The position numbers were made by a program, and so were the translations under genes. From Paracoccaceae bacterium (GTDB lineage: Bacteria; Pseudomonadota; Alphaproteobacteria; Rhodobacterales; Rhodobacteraceae): a stretch of DNA of 28,173 bases. Shown piece after piece: positions 16,512 to 24,111 of this stretch; position 1 is the first letter of the stretch; each line of letters opens with the position of its first letter. The notes below the pieces were generated by a model, which made no database searches, was not told where the DNA came from, and was given only the letters and a program-made list of their open reading frames with translations. The stretch covers positions 1 to 28,173 of the forward strand of contig SKWJ01000444.1 in NCBI GenBank assembly GCA_007128995.1. Direction: 5' to 3'.

Positions 16512-16603
16512 CGGGCAGGCGGCGCATATGCTGCCTGCCCGAACCCATCCGGAAAGGGCGGCAGCTTGCCGCCCTGTCAGATCAGGCCATCGCTAAAGCG
16601 ATG
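16512..16603 (+). repeat. Three successive hairpins between SBP1 and the permease genes
   Basis: Hairpin 1 (16512-16541) has CGGGCAGGC and GCCTGCCCG arms, extending to 12 bp with one G-T pair. Hairpin 2 (16555-16575) has a perfect 9-bp stem with a 3-base loop. Hairpin 3 (16588-16603) has CATCGC/GCGATG arms around TAAA. No T-run follows any of them. In binding-protein operons such structures usually protect the binding-protein mRNA from 3' decay and reduce permease expression; that role here is inferred. Confidence 0.7.
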
Positions 16604-16623
16604 AGAGAATAAAGGCCCCGCCC

Positions 16624-17598
16624 ATGTGGACATTTCTTGTCAGGCGCCTGCTGCAAAGCGTTGTCGTGCTGCTTGGCGTCACCCTGATTAGTTTCATTTC
16701 GTTGCAGATCGGCGGAGATCCGACCTATCTTTTCGTGTCAGAGAACGCGAGCACCGAAGAGATTGAGCGCGCGCGGGCGGTTCTGGGGTTCGACAGGCCC
16801 CTGCATATTCAGTATCTCAGCTATGTCTGGGACGTGATGCGACTGGATTTCGGCAGATCGCTGACCTTCCGTCAGCCGGCCATGGATGTGGTCCTTGCGG
16901 CGCTGCCGGCGACAATTGAACTGACGCTGTTTTCGCTGATCCTCGCGGTGCTGATTTCGATCCCGCTGGGGATCGTTTCGGCGCTCTATCGTGGCAAGCC
17001 CGTGGATGGCGGGATCATGACTTTTGCCATGATTGGCCAGTCCATCCCGAATTTCTGGATGGGCATCATGATGATCATGTTCTTCGGGCTGTACCTTCGC
17101 TGGTTCCCGATCTCGGGGCATGTGCCGTTTCTTGTGCCGCTGTTTGCAGGTGACTTTGCGCGTGCATGGGCGAATCTGCCGCAATCGCTGCATTACATGA
17201 TCATGCCGGCCATCGCTGTCGGGTCCTACACGTTGGCGCGCAACGCGCGGCTTGTTCGCTCTTCCATGCTGGAGGTGTTGCAGCAGGATTATGTCCGCAC
17301 GGCGCGTTCCAAGGGGATATCGGAAACGCGTGTGATCGTGCATCACGCCCTGCGCAATGCCTGGCTTCCTGTGATTACCATGATCGGTCTGGAATTCGGG
17401 TTCCTGCTGGGTGGTGTTGTGGTCGTCGAGACCGTGTTTTCATATCCGGGGATTGGCCGACTGGTTTTCAATGCGATCAATCAGCGCGACATTCCCGTGG
17501 TGCAGGCCTCGGTAATCGTGCTGGCCCTTGTCTTCATCCTGCTGAACCTGATCGTTGACCTGATCTATGCGCGGCTTGACCCGCGTGTGAAACTGTGA
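16624..17598 (+). CDS. ABC transporter permease (DppB/OppB type)
   Basis: This 324-residue inner-membrane protein is one half of the import channel. It has the family start MWTFLVRRLLQSVVVLLGVT with the first membrane helix, a periplasmic loop containing RARAVLGFDRPLHIQYL, five further hydrophobic segments, and the cytoplasmic coupling (EAA-like) loop YVRTARSKG (223-231) followed by VIVHHALRNAWLPV. The end, LIVDLIYARLDPRVKL, is typical. It starts 128 bp after SBP1, beyond three hairpins, and its stop overlaps the next gene (GTGA). Confidence 0.94.
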   Translation: MWTFLVRRLLQSVVVLLGVTLISFISLQIGGDPTYLFVSENASTEEIERARAVLGFDRPLHIQYLSYVWDVMRLDFGRSLTFRQPAMDVVLAALPATIELTLFSLILAVLISIPLGIVSALYRGKPVDGGIMTFAMIGQSIPNFWMGIMMIMFFGLYLRWFPISGHVPFLVPLFAGDFARAWANLPQSLHYMIMPAIAVGSYTLARNARLVRSSMLEVLQQDYVRTARSKGISETRVIVHHALRNAWLPVITMIGLEFGFLLGGVVVVETVFSYPGIGRLVFNAINQRDIPVVQASVIVLALVFILLNLIVDLIYARLDPRVKL

Positions 17599-18554
17599 CG
17601 GAGCCCCAGTCGATGCCAAATGAAACTCCTTCCTCTGCCAGCGCCTTGTTGGATGCCGAGGGCCCTGCAACGACACCGTCGACATGGCGCAAGGAAGTGC
17701 TGCGCGGCTGGCGCAGCATGGTTGCCAGTCGCTGGGCACTGTTCGGGCTGATCATTCTGGTGATTGCGATCCTTGTGGCAATCTTTGGCCCGTCGCTCGC
17801 ACCGTTTGATCCGAACCGTCAGAATATCCTGTTGCGCCTTTTGCCGCCGGGCGCTGATGGCCCGCGTGGTACGGTCTTCCTTCTGGGGTCTGATGCGCTG
17901 GGGCGCGATGTCTTCTCGCGTCTGCTATATGGCGCGCGCGTCTCGTTGCTGGTCGGGTTCGCCGCCATTCTGGTGGGGGGCACATTGGGGGTGATCGCGG
18001 GGCTTGTTTCCGGGTATTTTGGCGGCTGGGTTGATGACGTGATCATGCGTCTGGGGGATATTCAACTTGCCTTCCCCTTTATCTTGCTGGCCATCATGTT
18101 TCTGGTGGTGCTGGGGCCCGGCCTGATGAACATCATTCTGGTGCTGGGCATCGGGCAATGGATAACCTATGCGCGCATCGTGCGGGCAGAAACCCTGAGC
18201 CTGCGCGAGAAGGAATATGTCGAGGCCGCGCGGGCGATGGGGGACAGTACAATATCCATCATGTTCCGGACAATCCTGCCAAATATCATGGCCCCCTTGA
18301 CGGTGATCGCCTCTTTCAACGTGGCCAGCGTGATCCTGTCCGAAGCGGCGCTGTCTTTCCTTGGGCTTGGGGTTCCACCGAATGTGCCGACATGGGGCAG
18401 TATGCTGTCCGAGAGCCGGGAACACCTTTTGTCCAATCGCTGGTGGCTGGCGGTGTTCCCTGGCCTTGCGATTGTGTTTGTGGTGCTCGCTTTCAACATC
18501 ATTGGTGACTGGCTGCGCGACTACCTTGATCCGCGCCTGCGCGAGAAGGACTGA
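17595..18554 (+). CDS. ABC transporter permease (DppC/OppC type)
   Basis: The 319-residue protein is the second permease subunit. After a 35-residue cytoplasmic N-terminus it has the first helix (about 49-65), the LGSDALGRDVFSRLLYGARVSL segment typical of DppC/OppC (97-118), further membrane helices, the coupling loop YVEAARAMGDS (208-218) and the ending DWLRDYLDPRLREKD. The GTG start at 17595 overlaps the previous stop and implies coupling; an ATG at 17613 would remove only six residues. No terminator is seen directly downstream. Confidence 0.93.
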   Translation: MTEPQSMPNETPSSASALLDAEGPATTPSTWRKEVLRGWRSMVASRWALFGLIILVIAILVAIFGPSLAPFDPNRQNILLRLLPPGADGPRGTVFLLGSDALGRDVFSRLLYGARVSLLVGFAAILVGGTLGVIAGLVSGYFGGWVDDVIMRLGDIQLAFPFILLAIMFLVVLGPGLMNIILVLGIGQWITYARIVRAETLSLREKEYVEAARAMGDSTISIMFRTILPNIMAPLTVIASFNVASVILSEAALSFLGLGVPPNVPTWGSMLSESREHLLSNRWWLAVFPGLAIVFVVLAFNIIGDWLRDYLDPRLREKD

Positions 18555-18894
18555 TCAGATGGTGAATGCCGGGGCGATGAGCAAGAAATGCTTGACAACT
18601 GCCTCGGCATTGCACACGCTGCATACTGTCGACAACTAACAATCACCAGTTTCAAGGCAGTGCGATGATAGTGTCCCGGACGGCAAATCGGTTCTCTTGT
18701 AAATCGCTCGACGCATTTGTGCGGCGTATCGATGGCGGGAAAGCTCAAATTGCCCGTTTTTTCCTGTTCGCAGGTATTTTTTCTCCTGCCGCATCTGGTC
18801 TGCGCGCCATATGATCCAGAGGACGGCATGTTGTTGGAAATGACAATATGTACGGCAGTGACTGGAATGTGGGACACAGAACAAGGAGCTTTAC
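18555..18894 (+). promoter_or_regulatory. Upstream region of the GntR regulator gene
   Basis: This 340-bp stretch has no supported gene. It contains TGCTTGAC at 18589-18596, the candidate operator ATACTGTCGACAA at 18623-18635, an AT-richer tail from about 18750, and an AAGGAG ribosome-binding site at 18883 just before the regulator start. I could not place a convincing sigma-70 promoter: the TTGACA at 18592 is 24 bp from the best -10-like hexamer. Confidence 0.5.
18623..18635 (+). promoter_or_regulatory. GTCGAC-centred candidate operator upstream of the GntR gene
   Basis: ATACTGTCGACAA differs at one position from ATACAGTCGACAA at 14698. In both places a TGCTTGAC lies 34-36 bp upstream, so a two-part arrangement is conserved. 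It sits 260 bp before the regulator start, consistent with autoregulation plus control of the transporter. Confidence 0.5.
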
Positions 18895-19593
18895 ATGGCT
18901 GATCAGACTGCGGGTTTGCGCCGAACGCAGCTTGGCGACATCGCACCGATTCAAAATCTGCCCTTGCGCATGCAGATTGCGGAGCGGTTGCGCACGGCGA
19001 TTATTTCGGGCCGGCTACAGCCCGGTGCCGTGCTTGTCGAAACGGCCCTTGCCGAGCAGATGAACGTCTCCCGGGCGCCGATCCGCGAAGCCATTCAGAT
19101 CCTCGAGAATGACGGGCTTGTGGAAACGATCGCCTACAAAGGCAAGCGCGTGAAGCCCCTCAGTGCAAGAGAAGTCGAGGAAACCTATGGGCTGCGCGAG
19201 ATTTTCGAAGTAAGCGCGGCACAACGCATCCTGGATCGCAATGTTTCGGTCGCGCCGCTGTGGGAATGCTGCGAGGCCATGGAAAAGGCGGTTCATGACG
19301 ACAATTACGAGGCCCTTGTCGCTGCGGACGAAGCATTTCACCGCACCCTGATCCAGCTGTCAGATCATGAATTGTTGCTGTCGCTGTGGAACAACCTGTA
19401 TATGCGCATTCACCAGATCATGGCCTTGCGCAACCGCGGTGAGCGCAATCTGGCAGAGATTGCCGGCAATCACCCGCCCATCGTGAAGGCGCTGGAAAGC
19501 GGTGATCGCGAAATTGCAACACAACTGATCGCTCGGCATACGCGCGCGCTGGCAGAATTCGACCCGGCAAGCATTGCCGAATTTCCGGAATGA
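18895..19593 (+). CDS. GntR family transcriptional regulator with FCD ligand-binding domain
   Basis: This 232-residue regulator has an N-terminal winged helix-turn-helix (about 23-88, with LAEQMNVSRAPIREAIQIL as the recognition region) and a C-terminal all-helical FCD domain. Probable metal or ligand residues of the FCD site are D145 and H149 (DEAFH), H193 and H215. Such proteins usually repress catabolic or transport genes until a small carboxylic acid or amino-acid-derived inducer binds. A strong AAGGAG site supports the start. Its position between two binding-protein genes, and a repeated candidate operator, suggest it controls the importer, itself and SBP2. Confidence 0.92.
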   Translation: MADQTAGLRRTQLGDIAPIQNLPLRMQIAERLRTAIISGRLQPGAVLVETALAEQMNVSRAPIREAIQILENDGLVETIAYKGKRVKPLSAREVEETYGLREIFEVSAAQRILDRNVSVAPLWECCEAMEKAVHDDNYEALVAADEAFHRTLIQLSDHELLLSLWNNLYMRIHQIMALRNRGERNLAEIAGNHPPIVKALESGDREIATQLIARHTRALAEFDPASIAEFPE

Positions 19594-19750
19594 CCGGTCG
19601 CTCATCTCTCATTGGCCTGTTTGGCAGGGCAGGAGCATGGAGCGGGCCGTCCCCCTCTTGGGCGCGCAATGCGATGCGTGTCCTTGCCAACAGTCGCAGG
19701 GCTAGCGCCGAAGCGGCTGACCCCCTCAACCCACCAACAGTGAGATCATT

Positions 19751-21304
19751 ATGACCCGATTGAGAACCATGCTGCTGGCCAGTTCCGCCAGCCTGGTGCT
19801 GGGGCTGCCGGCCCTGGCACAACAACCCGCCGACGATACGATCGTTGTCGGGCTCAGCGCGGATATCAACACATTCGAGCCGGGCAATATCTCGTCGCGC
19901 CCGAATTCAAATATTGCGCGCCATATCTTCGGCACATTGTTCACTATTGACGGCGATGGCAATCACGAACCCGATCTGGCCGAGAGCCTTGAAATCTCGG
20001 AAGATGGAACCGCCTATATCTACACCCTGCGCGAAGGCCTGACCTGCCATGATGGCGAGCCGCTGACCGCCGAAGGCGCAGCCTTCAGCTTCAATCGCGT
20101 TGCTGATCCGGACAATGCCTTTACGGGCAACACCCCGGGTTTCGTATTCTCCTCAATCGGATTTGAAAGTGCCGAGGCGCTGGATGAGCGCCGCGTCCAG
20201 ATCAATATCCGTCAGCCCAACCCGATCGCCTTCGGTCTGATCGCCGAAGTGTTCATCCATTGCCTGGATTACTATCAGAACAACTCGCTTGACCATCTGG
20301 CAGCGAACCCCGTCGGGTCTGGCCCATACCGTCTGGCCGAATGGGATGTCGGGTCGCAGGTTGTGCTGGAAAAGGTCGGTGAACCCGCAAATTTCGAACG
20401 TATCGTCTGGCGGATCATTCCTGAAGCTTCGACACGCACCGCCGAACTGATTGCGGGCAATGTTGACATCATCGAGAATGTCTCTCCTGATCAGGTCGAT
20501 GTCGTGAACAATTCCGGCACGGCCGAGATGCAGATCGTGCAGGGCACGCGCCGTATCTATGTCGGCTTCAATCTGTCAGAGCGTCAGTCGCAACTTCCGG
20601 GTGGTGATGCGATTCAGGATCCGATGGTGCGTCGCGCCTTGCAATATGCTGTGGATGTTCCCACCATTTGCGCCCAGCTTCTGCAATTCGAATGCCGCCG
20701 CGCTACAGGATTGGTCAACCCGCCGAATGATCACCCCGATATTGAACCGTACCCGTTCGATCCGGACAGAGCCGAGGCCATGCTGGATGAAGCTGGTTGG
20801 CCCCGGGCGGATGACGGAACGCGGTTTTCAATCCGCTTCCAGGCGGGCCGTGGTCGCTACCTGAATGACGTGAACGTGGTGCAGGCCATCACCCAGATGC
20901 TGGAAGATGTCGGGATCGATGTCGAACTGGATCTGATGGACTGGTCCACTCAGTTTATCCCGCTGATCCGTCAGCGCGATGCCGGACCGCTTTATTTCCT
21001 TGGCTCTGGCGGGGCGCTGTGGTCGCCGCTCTATGACATGACGGATCTGGCGACGGTCGAGGCCGGGACAAACTACACACATTGGGACGATGAGCGCTGG
21101 TTCTCGCGTTGGGCCGATATCGCAGCCACAACCGACGAGGCAGAGCAGCGGGAGATCATCAATGAGATGCTTCAGGTGTTCTTTGATGATGGTCCCTGGT
21201 TGCACCTGTATTTCCAGCCGGATTTCTATGGTGTGAGCAATCGGATCAACTGGACAGCGCGCCCGGATGAAAAGATCTATCTGTTCGAAGCCACGCTGAA
21301 CTGA
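19751..21304 (+). CDS. ABC transporter substrate-binding protein, family 5 (peptide type), SBP2
   Basis: The 517-residue periplasmic protein is a full-length paralogue of SBP1; by eye well over half of the residues are identical, with almost no gaps. It has a Sec signal (MTRLRTMLLASSASLVLGLP, cleavage near ALA-Q) and four cysteines in the mature chain (C99, C171, C307, C315) aligned with those of SBP1. Shared blocks include RIIPEASTRTAEL, LPGGDAIQDP, RRALQYAVDVP and VEAGTNYTHWDD. Differences concentrate in the 240-265 and 420-470 regions. It has no permease or ATPase of its own nearby, so it probably feeds the same importer. The ribosome-binding site is weak (GTGAG near 19741). Confidence 0.92.
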   Translation: MTRLRTMLLASSASLVLGLPALAQQPADDTIVVGLSADINTFEPGNISSRPNSNIARHIFGTLFTIDGDGNHEPDLAESLEISEDGTAYIYTLREGLTCHDGEPLTAEGAAFSFNRVADPDNAFTGNTPGFVFSSIGFESAEALDERRVQINIRQPNPIAFGLIAEVFIHCLDYYQNNSLDHLAANPVGSGPYRLAEWDVGSQVVLEKVGEPANFERIVWRIIPEASTRTAELIAGNVDIIENVSPDQVDVVNNSGTAEMQIVQGTRRIYVGFNLSERQSQLPGGDAIQDPMVRRALQYAVDVPTICAQLLQFECRRATGLVNPPNDHPDIEPYPFDPDRAEAMLDEAGWPRADDGTRFSIRFQAGRGRYLNDVNVVQAITQMLEDVGIDVELDLMDWSTQFIPLIRQRDAGPLYFLGSGGALWSPLYDMTDLATVEAGTNYTHWDDERWFSRWADIAATTDEAEQREIINEMLQVFFDDGPWLHLYFQPDFYGVSNRINWTARPDEKIYLFEATLN

Positions 21305-21315
21305 TCCTGTCCCTT

Positions 21316-21339
21316 GGTCAGGCCTTCCGGGGCCTGACC
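21316..21339 (+). terminator. Hairpin immediately after SBP2
   Basis: A perfect 9-bp stem (GGTCAGGCC with GGCCTGACC) around a TTCCGG loop begins 12 bp after the SBP2 stop. It lacks a T-run but precedes a canonical terminator by 19 bp, so it may protect the SBP2 transcript from 3' decay. Confidence 0.55.
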
Positions 21340-21357
21340 GTTTCGCTCCCGACTTCT

Positions 21358-21388
21358 TGCGGCAGCGCCGTGCTGCCGCACTTTTTTT
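21358..21388 (+). terminator. Intrinsic terminator between SBP2 and the M14 carboxypeptidase
   Basis: A perfect 9-bp GC-rich stem (TGCGGCAGC with GCTGCCGCA) with a GCCGT loop is followed by seven consecutive T residues (21382-21388). It ends only 18 bp before the next start codon, so it would cap the SBP2 transcript and act as a partial barrier upstream of the carboxypeptidase. Confidence 0.8.
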
Positions 21389-21406
21389 CCCCAAAGGTTC
21401 CCGAAA

Positions 21407-23077
21407 ATGCCAAAGGTCGAGATCCCGTTCGACACCTATCACGATCATGCCACGATGACCGACTACCTGGAAAAGCTGGTCGCGGCGTTCCCGAAGCTTG
21501 CAAAGATGACGTCCGTCGCAAAATCCTTTCAGGGCCGCGATGTCTGGCTGATCGAGATCACCAATCCCGATACCGGCCCAGCCCTTGAAAAGCCCGGCTT
21601 CTATATCGATGCGCAAATCCATGCCGAGGAACACGCGACATCTGCAACAGCCCTGTATGCTGTGTGGTATCTGCTCGAGAATTACGGCAGTGATCCGCAG
21701 GTCACACGCCTTCTGGATCAGCAGGTGTTCTATATCTTGCCGCGTATCAACCCTGATGGGGCCGAACTGGCGCTGCAACCCCCCTATTACAATTGGTGCG
21801 GGAATGGCCGCTACATGCCCGGTGCTGACCGGGTTTCGGGCCTGATACCCGAAGATATCGATGGCGACGGCTATCTGGTCTGGATGCGTGTTCCCGACCC
21901 TCTGGGAGAATGGAAGAAAAGCCCTGACAACCCCGACATCATGGTCCAGCGGGCACCGCATGAGCATGATGGCGCGTATTACCGGCTGTATCCTGAAGGC
22001 CGGATCCGGGATTATGATGGCGCCGATATACCGATCGAGAAGCCATTTGACGGAAACATGAACCGCAACTTCCCGACCAACTGGTCCCCGCAGGAATATG
22101 GCGCGGGCCTCTTCCCGTTGTCAGAGCCCGAAGCGCGGGGCATGGCCGATGTGATCCTTGCACGGCCCAATATTTGCGGAATGTGTGCCTATCACACGCA
22201 TGGCGGCATCATCTTGCGGCCCTCGATGACCCGGCCTGACAGCGCCATGGGGGCCAACGACATCAATCTGTACAAGCAGATCGGTGAGATCGGGACACAG
22301 ATCACGGGGTATCCGACCGTTTCAATCTATGAGGAATTCACACCAGACAAATCCAAGCCAAGGCGGGGTGGCTTGATGGACTGGACCTATGAAGAAATGG
22401 GCATCATCAGCTTCGGGACCGAGCTTTGGGATCTTGAGCGTACATCAGGCGTGGACAAGGTCGGGTATTACAACCTCTATCCGCGCACGCCGGAAATTCA
22501 GGCGAAGGTGCATGCCTGGGTGGTCGAGAATGTCGGTGAAAAAGGGTTTCGACCTTGGCGCAAGTTCGATCACCCGCAGCTGGGCGAGATCGAGATCGGC
22601 GGGATGGTGAATATCTGGTCCTATCGTAACCCGCCCGGGCATCTTCTGGAGAAGATCTGCCACGAGAACACCTTGTTCAATCTGGCCCATGCGGATGCCG
22701 CGCCGCGTGTGCGCATTACCACAAGCTCTGCCGAGCGTCTGGCCCCTGATTTGTGGAAACTCCGCGCCGAGGTGGCAAATACCGGGTATCTTCCAACAAA
22801 CCTGTCAGATGTCGCGCTGGAAAACGGAGTCGCGAAACCTGTAAGCGTGAAAGTTGCAGGGGCCGAGGTGGTGATGAATGCAGCCCACACGGATCTGGGG
22901 CATCTGGCGGGCCGTAATCAGCGGCTTTACCCATGGTCGCCCTGGGGTCAGCAATGGACCGCGACAAAACGCGTTGCAGAATGGCTTGTGCGCGGCGCTG
23001 AGGGCGATGACGTGACGATAACTGCAACGTCTGAAAAAGGCGGAACGCACAGGCAGATCGTCCGGCTTGAGGGATAA
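21407..23077 (+). CDS. M14 family zinc carboxypeptidase
   Basis: The 556-residue protein is a carboxypeptidase A-like zinc hydrolase. Zinc ligands are H72 and E75 (QIHAEEHATS) and H263 or H265 (AYHTHGG). The carboxylate-binding NMNRNF segment is at 217-222 and the probable catalytic Glu is E339 in SFGTELWD. The peptidase domain spans about 10-400; the last 130 residues look like a beta-sandwich of unknown role. No signal peptide is seen, so it should act in the cytosol on imported substrate. The start has an AAAGG site close to the preceding terminator. M14 members of this layout cleave C-terminal amino acids or amino-acid amides; specificity is not evident. Confidence 0.9.
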   Translation: MPKVEIPFDTYHDHATMTDYLEKLVAAFPKLAKMTSVAKSFQGRDVWLIEITNPDTGPALEKPGFYIDAQIHAEEHATSATALYAVWYLLENYGSDPQVTRLLDQQVFYILPRINPDGAELALQPPYYNWCGNGRYMPGADRVSGLIPEDIDGDGYLVWMRVPDPLGEWKKSPDNPDIMVQRAPHEHDGAYYRLYPEGRIRDYDGADIPIEKPFDGNMNRNFPTNWSPQEYGAGLFPLSEPEARGMADVILARPNICGMCAYHTHGGIILRPSMTRPDSAMGANDINLYKQIGEIGTQITGYPTVSIYEEFTPDKSKPRRGGLMDWTYEEMGIISFGTELWDLERTSGVDKVGYYNLYPRTPEIQAKVHAWVVENVGEKGFRPWRKFDHPQLGEIEIGGMVNIWSYRNPPGHLLEKICHENTLFNLAHADAAPRVRITTSSAERLAPDLWKLRAEVANTGYLPTNLSDVALENGVAKPVSVKVAGAEVVMNAAHTDLGHLAGRNQRLYPWSPWGQQWTATKRVAEWLVRGAEGDDVTITATSEKGGTHRQIVRLEG

Positions 23078-23099
23078 CGGCTTGCCGAAAGACTTGCGT

Positions 23100-23124
23100 T
23101 GCCCCAAGGACGCTCCGGGGGGCA
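23100..23124. repeat. Weak hairpin in the convergent gap after the M14 gene
   Basis: TGCCCC and GGGGCA arms (6 bp) enclose 13 bases, 22 bp after the M14 stop. No T-run follows. It might serve as a bidirectional end between convergent genes but the support is slight. Confidence 0.25.
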
Positions 23125-23138
23125 CCGCGCGCAGAAGA

Positions 23139-23417
23139 TTACAGCATTGCATGCGTGGGTGCTGTGCGGCGCTTTAGCCGTGCCGTCCACCAGAAGATGA
23201 TTGCGCTGATCAGCACGCTAGGTCCAAGCCAGAGGACCAGCATCGGCAGGAATGTCAGGTTCACGACGACCGCAGCCGTGATGGTGGCGATACTGCCCCC
23301 CAGCATCCGCGACAGGTGACGCGCGATCCGGGCCTTGCCGGTGATCGGTCCCGCGTGCCAGTCCGCCAGCGCAAGTACAAGGCCGGTCGCGCCGACGACA
23401 AGCAGGATAACCGGCTC
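23139..23417 (-). pseudogene. N-terminally truncated small membrane protein, probable relic
   Basis: The frame encodes about 90 residues with one hydrophobic segment (PVILLVVGATGLVLALADW), a conserved-looking ITGKARIARHLSRMLGG linker, two further hydrophobic segments and a basic end. It reads like the C-terminal part of a multi-helix membrane protein. No ATG, GTG or TTG lies in frame between the first helix and the stop of the upstream VPLPA-CTERM gene. The only upstream ATG (23516) lies inside that gene, out of its frame, and would add a non-membrane, unrelated-looking segment. I therefore read it as a relic whose N-terminal helices were lost, though a short expressed protein is not excluded. 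Family not identified. Confidence 0.45.
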
Positions 23418-23472
23418 TGATCCGCCCGATTGCGAAAGACCCGAAGGTGCATTGCGTTGCGGATGGTGTCGG

Positions 23473-24111
23473 TCAGACGGCTTTTGCCTTCCGCCGACCG
23501 ACAATCGCCAGTCCACCGAGTGCTGTCAGCAGCAGCCATGCTGCAGCCGGCAGCGGAACTGCGGGCATGTTCGTGGCTGGCGGTGACTCTCCCTGGCCAC
23601 TTGTGCGCGAAGACTCTGTGCCAAAGAAAGTGACATGGGAAATGGCAGGGGTATTGCGCCGTCCAACCAGAATGCCTGCATCGCTCGAAGACAGGGTTCC
23701 CGACATGACGCGGGTTTCCTCATCGAAACTGAGATCCGATGTCCATGCCCAGCTGGGCCCGGCCTTGACCGAAACCGCCAGCACAAGCGGGGAGTCGTCT
23801 TGCAGTCTGAAAGCCCAGTCGAAAGACATGATGCTGCTGCCACCGCTGATGTTGCTGAAGCTGAACAACTCGCCAGACACGCCATTGAACGCGCTGTTTA
23901 CCCCGTCAACAGAGATACGGTTTCCCGAAACGCCGAATTTGATCAACGCTGACGCCTCTGTCTCTGGTGCGATGCGCAGAGTGCAAGCCCCAAGACCACC
24001 TGCTCCGCAGTCATTGCCAGAGATCACTTCGCTATAGGTCGTTGCCGATGCCGACAGCCCGGTAACAACCATGGCTGCGGCACAGGCTAAAGTCTTAACA
24101 TAATTTACCAT
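23473..24111 (-). CDS. VPLPA-CTERM sorting domain-containing surface/secreted protein
   Basis: This 212-residue protein has a Sec signal (about 1-23, MVNYVKTLACAAAMVVTGLS), a small beta-rich, Gly/Ser-rich middle with one Cys pair (C35, C43), and a C-terminal tripartite sorting signal: VPLPA (185-189), a 15-residue hydrophobic helix and an RRK cluster (206-208). Proteins of this kind are processed at the motif by an exosortase (XrtD type in Rhodobacterales) and delivered to the cell surface or matrix. I chose the ATG at 24111 because an AGGAG site sits 6 nt upstream and the signal peptide begins there; a 20-residue longer frame is not signal-like. Its neighbour is an EPS-priming transferase, fitting the EPS link of exosortase systems. 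Confidence 0.85.
   Translation of the reverse strand: MVNYVKTLACAAAMVVTGLSASATTYSEVISGNDCGAGGLGACTLRIAPETEASALIKFGVSGNRISVDGVNSAFNGVSGELFSFSNISGGSSIMSFDWAFRLQDDSPLVLAVSVKAGPSWAWTSDLSFDEETRVMSGTLSSSDAGILVGRRNTPAISHVTFFGTESSRTSGQGESPPATNMPAVPLPAAAWLLLTALGGLAIVGRRKAKAV

Noticed and set aside
14044..17690. Further GTCGAC hexamers inside the ATPase, SBP1 and permease genes
   Set aside because: They lack the flanking ATAC and ACAA bases of the candidate operator and lie inside coding sequence, as expected by chance in GC-rich DNA.
18592..18627. TTGACA followed by CATACT as a sigma-70 promoter of the regulator gene
   Set aside because: The spacer is 24 bp, far outside the usual 16-18 bp; kept only as part of a conserved two-part motif.
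18733..18770. CGGG...CCCG followed by six T residues as a terminator downstream of the permease genes
   Set aside because: The stem is only four pairs with a mismatch beyond, too weak to support, and it lies about 180 bp after the permease stop.
19637..19705. A 22-codon frame upstream of SBP2 with three cysteines near its end
   Set aside because: The AGGAG lies only one base from the ATG, there is no overlap with SBP2, and nothing else supports expression.
20828..21967. Long minus-strand open frame (379 codons) antisense to SBP2 and the M14 gene
   Set aside because: It spans two well-supported genes and a terminator, lacks any recognisable domain, and is explained by the GC-rich codon bias of the opposite strand.
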